From contig CAYILR010000014.1 of the NCBI GenBank assembly GCA_964364175.1, forward strand, positions 1 through 64,000: a DNA stretch of 64,000 bases, given 5' to 3'. Under the pieces are notes generated by a model. The model was not told where the DNA came from. It saw only the letters and a list, made by a program, of their open reading frames with translations, and made no database searches. This stretch comes from CAYILR01 sp964364175. Its GTDB lineage: Bacteria; Bdellovibrionota; UBA1018. Position numbers and translations under genes: made by a program. Shown here in pieces: positions 60,764 to 64,000 of the stretch. Numbering within the stretch: position 1 is the stretch's first letter; every line of letters begins with the position of its first letter.

Positions 60764-62323
60764 TTAGGCAGCTTTTTTGTCTGCTGGAACGGCGGTATTC
60801 GCTGCTGGTTTGCGGTAGCCCTTGGCTTGGATTCCGTGTCGACGTAGGAGTCGCAGGAAGTTGCTGCGATCGATTTTTGCTTCTCTTGCGGCGTAGGTTA
60901 CGTTGCCGTGATGTTTCTCGAGCAGTTTGCGGAGAAAGTCTGTCTCAAAAGATTGGGCGAGTTTTTTCTTCATCCGAGTGTAGTTCTCTGGGCTTCCAGT
61001 TCCTGTACCGCTGCTGTCTGGTCCCATGGAGGGGAGTCCCGAGCTTCCACCTCCCACGAGTTGCAAGCTCGGGACTCCCTTTACAGAGGGTGCCGTGGCT
61101 CTCAAAGGAATCGACAGCGTTCCAAGATCGATTGAGTAGTCCCCATCAAAAACCAGCGCCGCGCGTTCAATCAAGTTCAGCATTTCGCGGACGTTGCCGG
61201 GCCAGTTGTAATTCTGGATTCCGGTTTCGGCATCGGTCGAAAATCCTCGGAATCTTTTTCCTCGAGCTTTGAATGCGCGTTCGGCAAAGTGATTGGCCAT
61301 CAAAATCATGTCTTGTTTGCGATCACGCAGAGGAGGCATGTCGATCACGACTTTGGCCAAGCGATGATAGAGGTCATCCCTGAATTCGCCGCGCGTGCAT
61401 CGCATCTGGAGATCTGCATTGGTAGCAGCAATGATTCGTACATCCGATTGGGTGTCTGCTGTGGCTCCGACACGACGAAATGTTTTTTCCTGAAGAACAC
61501 GGAGTAATTTAGACTGCAGCTTGACATCCATTTCTCCAATTTCATCCAGGAACAATGTCCCGCCTTTTGCGATTTCAAAGAGCCCTCTTTTCATGGATGT
61601 AGCTCCAGAGAACGATCCTTTTTCGTGCCCGAAAAGTTCGGATTCCAAAAGCTGTTCACTGAAATTCGCACAGTTGACTGCAACCCAAGGGCCGCGGGCT
61701 CGTTTGGATCCGGCGTGCACCATTCGTGCGATGCCTTCTTTGCCTGTGCCGCTTTCTCCTAAAATTAAAACCGTGGGTTCTTCAGCTCCGCCGCGCATGG
61801 ATTCGCGTCTGAGTACGGTCAGCCAATGATTGACGCCGCCCATAGCGGCGTCCTTGGAGACAAACCAAACGCTGTCCTCGGATTGTCCTTCCGCACGACT
61901 GACTCGGACTTGGAGTCGATCCATCAAGTCGCGATTCTCTCTTTCCAGCGCGCACTCACGAGCGCAGCGCTTGACGGAGTGGGAGAGTTCGTCGAGGTCA
62001 AAAGGTTTTTCAAGATAATCTGAGGCTCCGGCTTTGAGCGCTTTGACAGCAATTTCTTTTTCCCCATGGCCCGTGATGACAATCACGCGCAGGGTGCTGT
62101 ATTTTTCTTTCACAGCAGCGGTGAGAGCGATTCCGTCCCGACCCGGCATTTTGATGTCAGTGATCATGACGGAGGTCGTGGGGAAGTTCGACAAAAGAGT
62201 TTCAGCTTCATCGGCGCTCGATGCGACTTCGACATCGTAACCATCGCGTTCTAGGCGTCCTTTGAGCAATTTTCGGATGGTGTCTTCGTCGTCCACAACG
62301 ATTACTTTGCTTTTGGTATTCAT
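60764..62323 (-). CDS. NtrC-type sigma-54 response regulator
   Basis: 519 residues: receiver (VVDDEDTIRKLL, phospho-acceptor in MITDIKMPGRDG), AAA+ domain with Walker A GESGTGKE and Walker B FLDEIGEM, and Fis-type helix (HGNVTYAAREAKIDRSNFLRLL). The sigma-54 contact loop reads GSFSGA rather than GAFTGA. Partner of the histidine kinase just upstream (three bases). It may act at the sigma-54 promoter of the facing GGDEF gene. Confidence 0.93.
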   Translation of the reverse strand: MNTKSKVIVVDDEDTIRKLLKGRLERDGYDVEVASSADEAETLLSNFPTTSVMITDIKMPGRDGIALTAAVKEKYSTLRVIVITGHGEKEIAVKALKAGASDYLEKPFDLDELSHSVKRCARECALERENRDLMDRLQVRVSRAEGQSEDSVWFVSKDAAMGGVNHWLTVLRRESMRGGAEEPTVLILGESGTGKEGIARMVHAGSKRARGPWVAVNCANFSEQLLESELFGHEKGSFSGATSMKRGLFEIAKGGTLFLDEIGEMDVKLQSKLLRVLQEKTFRRVGATADTQSDVRIIAATNADLQMRCTRGEFRDDLYHRLAKVVIDMPPLRDRKQDMILMANHFAERAFKARGKRFRGFSTDAETGIQNYNWPGNVREMLNLIERAALVFDGDYSIDLGTLSIPLRATAPSVKGVPSLQLVGGGSSGLPSMGPDSSGTGTGSPENYTRMKKKLAQSFETDFLRKLLEKHHGNVTYAAREAKIDRSNFLRLLRRHGIQAKGYRKPAANTAVPADKKAA

Positions 62324-62326
62324 AGT

Positions 62327-63601
62327 CTAAGCGACCTCCCTAAAGTCCTTTGGTATTCGAATTTTAAACGTCGTTCCTTTGCCTAGTTCACTCTCGATCA
62401 CGACCGAGGCATGCAGCTTGGTCAAAATGCCGTAACTCAAGCTCAGCCCCAGCCCCATGCCCTTGCCGACTTCTTTGGTGGTGAAAAATGGATTGAATAT
62501 TTTTTGCCGGGTTTTCTCGTTCATTCCAGCTCCGTTATCGCTAAATAGAACTTCGATAAAATCTCCGTCCTTCTTGGCTTCGATCCGGATGATGCCCGAG
62601 CCGCGCCCTGTTTCTTCGATGGCGTCGCGGGCGTTGCTGATGAGGTTGATGAAGACTTGTTCGAGCTGGAGCGGATTGCCGTAGATAGCAGGAATGTCGT
62701 CTGCGAACTGGGTTTCGATTCGAATGCCGCGAGATGACAGTTGCCGGGAAAACATTTTAATAGATTCATTGACGCGCTGGTTGAGGTGAGTGAGCTCGTA
62801 TTGCTCCACGGACTTGCGGGTGAAAGTCCTGAGATAATCAATGATGGTCGCCATCTTGTCCACGTTGCTGACGACTTCTTTGAGATAGGTTTCGATGTCA
62901 GATGCATTCGTGCAATCGGGGCGCAGGGCAGGGGCGATGAGGCTTTGCAGCTCTTGAGCATAGCCGCGAATTCCTTGCAATGGTTGGTTCAGCTCGTGAG
63001 CAATCCCTGCTGCAAGTTCTCCGAGAGCTGCCATTTTGCCCGCTTGCACCAGAGTTTGCTGCATGGCCTGGAGCTCAGCGTTTTTGCGCTCCAGTTCCAG
63101 GTAAGCATCCTTGAGTTCGGTGTGCTTGGTGATCAGCTCGCGATCCATTTTTTTCTTTTCAGTCACATTGCGAAGGACGGCGAGGGCGAGTTTTGCAGAG
63201 GAATCACTGCCTTCGACCCAGCGTACGGTCAGTTCTGCCAAGCTCACATAGTCATCGTTTCGCTTGATCGCGATGTCTTCGTAGGTTCCCGGGGTTTTGA
63301 ACATTTCAAAGGTCAGAGGCCGGCTGCGCTCGGGGACTCGAGAATTATTTGTGTTGGGAATGAGGACTTCGATTGAGGATCCAATCAATTCAGATTTTAG
63401 ATAGCCCGTGAGTTCTTCAGCAGCCTGATTGGCAGAATCGATTTTTCCGTTCTCTGTGACCGCAAGAATGGCATCGGATGCTTGGTCAAAGAGGACCTGA
63501 TATTTGTTTTTGAATGAAGCTACCTCTCGTATGGGTATGATTGCGGCCTGCGTAGTCACGGGAGCGGTAGCTGATTTTTTGTGCTTCATTTCTGATTTCA
63601 T
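62327..63601 (-). CDS. Soluble PAS-domain histidine kinase
   Basis: 424 residues without membrane helices. A PAS domain (about 30-150: LFDQASDAILAVTENGKI), a coiled coil near 155-190, the H-box AAGIAHELNQPLQGI, N-box INLISNARDAIEETGR, DNGAGM and GMGLGLSLSYGI. It senses something in the cytoplasm and phosphorylates the adjoining NtrC-type regulator. Confidence 0.94.
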   Translation of the reverse strand: MKSEMKHKKSATAPVTTQAAIIPIREVASFKNKYQVLFDQASDAILAVTENGKIDSANQAAEELTGYLKSELIGSSIEVLIPNTNNSRVPERSRPLTFEMFKTPGTYEDIAIKRNDDYVSLAELTVRWVEGSDSSAKLALAVLRNVTEKKKMDRELITKHTELKDAYLELERKNAELQAMQQTLVQAGKMAALGELAAGIAHELNQPLQGIRGYAQELQSLIAPALRPDCTNASDIETYLKEVVSNVDKMATIIDYLRTFTRKSVEQYELTHLNQRVNESIKMFSRQLSSRGIRIETQFADDIPAIYGNPLQLEQVFINLISNARDAIEETGRGSGIIRIEAKKDGDFIEVLFSDNGAGMNEKTRQKIFNPFFTTKEVGKGMGLGLSLSYGILTKLHASVVIESELGKGTTFKIRIPKDFREVA

Positions 63602-63604
63602 TTT

Positions 63605-64000
63605 TTACCTGTACGCACTCAAAAAAGCGGACGCCTTGTCCATGTCCTTTTCCATTTGTTTTTCTATTTCTTTTACGTCGTCTTCAGTCATTTTCATGGG
63701 AGCCAACATGTCTTCGGTGATCTGTCCGTCGGAGCAATCCCCTGAGTGACCAAATTTGTTTTTTACACAAATTGCGTTGGCCAATCGGACCGTATGAACG
63801 ACGGGTTTGACAGAAGGCAAAATGCTGCTCATCTGGGTCACATCAAAGTGGTGGTAGCGAATCGCCATACGGATGGATTGCGGCAGTCCCCACTTGATCG
63901 CGATCAGTTCGCCCAAGTAAGAATGAGAGGGCATTTCCCACTCTTTTTCGACGTCGACAAAGCTGCAGTTTTTGTTTTTTGTTTCTTCGTAGATCGCCAA
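63605..64000 (-). CDS. HDOD-domain protein, partial
   Basis: Only the C-terminal 131 residues are in the window; the start lies beyond base 64000. The segment SHSYLGELIAIKWGLPQSIRMAIRYHH matches the HDOD domain, a modified HD fold found in signalling proteins. Three bases before the histidine kinase gene, so the three signalling genes form one operon. Confidence 0.82.
   Translation of the reverse strand: MAIYEETKNKNCSFVDVEKEWEMPSHSYLGELIAIKWGLPQSIRMAIRYHHFDVTQMSSILPSVKPVVHTVRLANAICVKNKFGHSGDCSDGQITEDMLAPMKMTEDDVKEIEKQMEKDMDKASAFLSAYR

Overview
The window looks like chromosome from a Gram-negative, predatory-type or related delta-like bacterium, most likely Bdellovibrionota. The reasons are a TIGR02147-family regulator, many lipoproteins and small secreted proteins, two NtrC-type sigma-54 activators, a KamA-family aminomutase next to ExbB/ExbD, and HDOD/GGDEF signalling genes. 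No rRNA, tRNA or CRISPR array was seen. Taxonomy is inferred from gene content only.

Layout. (1) 142-7613 is one tightly overlapping eight-gene operon: DMT-type exporter, small radical SAM enzyme, orphan periplasmic binding protein, membrane histidine kinase, NtrC-type regulator, GNAT acyltransferase, ParB/sulfiredoxin-like protein and a TPR-like protein. It reads as a self-contained make/export/sense circuit for a small molecule. (2) 7796-23029 is a conjugative or integrative element: two tandem cysteine-rich lipoproteins, a small lipoprotein, a VirB2-like pilin, VirB3/TraL, VirB4/TraC, VirB6-like, VirB8/TraE, VirB9/TraK and VirB10/TraB proteins, a replication-relaxation protein, a VirD4/TraD coupling ATPase, an excisionase-like HTH and a tyrosine integrase. 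A 155-bp near-perfect palindrome followed by a G-quadruplex-type G-run lies just before the replication-relaxation gene and is an oriT candidate. No classical relaxase was recognised. (3) 23118-24577 is an AbiEi/AbiEii toxin-antitoxin pair with a clear inverted-repeat operator.

(4) 24793-34938 is the most striking region: a divergent cluster joining phosphonate synthesis (PEP mutase, then a phosphonopyruvate decarboxylase fused to an iron-type alcohol dehydrogenase) to lipid enzymes (two PlsC-like acyltransferases, a fatty-acid desaturase, a CarS-like CTP transferase, a UbiA-like membrane protein), plus a SAM methyltransferase and a rifampin-phosphotransferase-like dikinase. I infer a pathway for a phosphonate-headed lipid, perhaps based on 2-hydroxyethylphosphonate. 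It ends exactly where a decayed 3' fragment of a second, related integrase begins (34932-35051), and a 15-bp motif (GGGTCTGTCACCCCA) occurs on both sides, so the cluster probably arrived by transfer.

(5) 35151-49182 is a mosaic of secreted and envelope genes: an amidohydrolase, an O-methyltransferase, a DUF302 protein, a TIGR02147 regulator with two secreted proteins sharing a duplicated upstream control region, a broken M19 dipeptidase, a tryptophan-rich small protein coupled to a ribosome hibernation factor, a phospholipase D, a Tim44-like protein, a PilZ-like protein and an S41 protease. (6) 49236-59942 carries a DUF4091 lipoprotein with a Pro-Ser/Thr linker, an MnmC-like methyltransferase pair, an RRM protein, a zinc metalloprotease, ExbB/ExbD and KamA. 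(7) 59938-64000 is a signalling block: a GGDEF protein behind a strong sigma-54 promoter with two upstream dyads, facing an NtrC regulator, a PAS histidine kinase and a partial HDOD gene.
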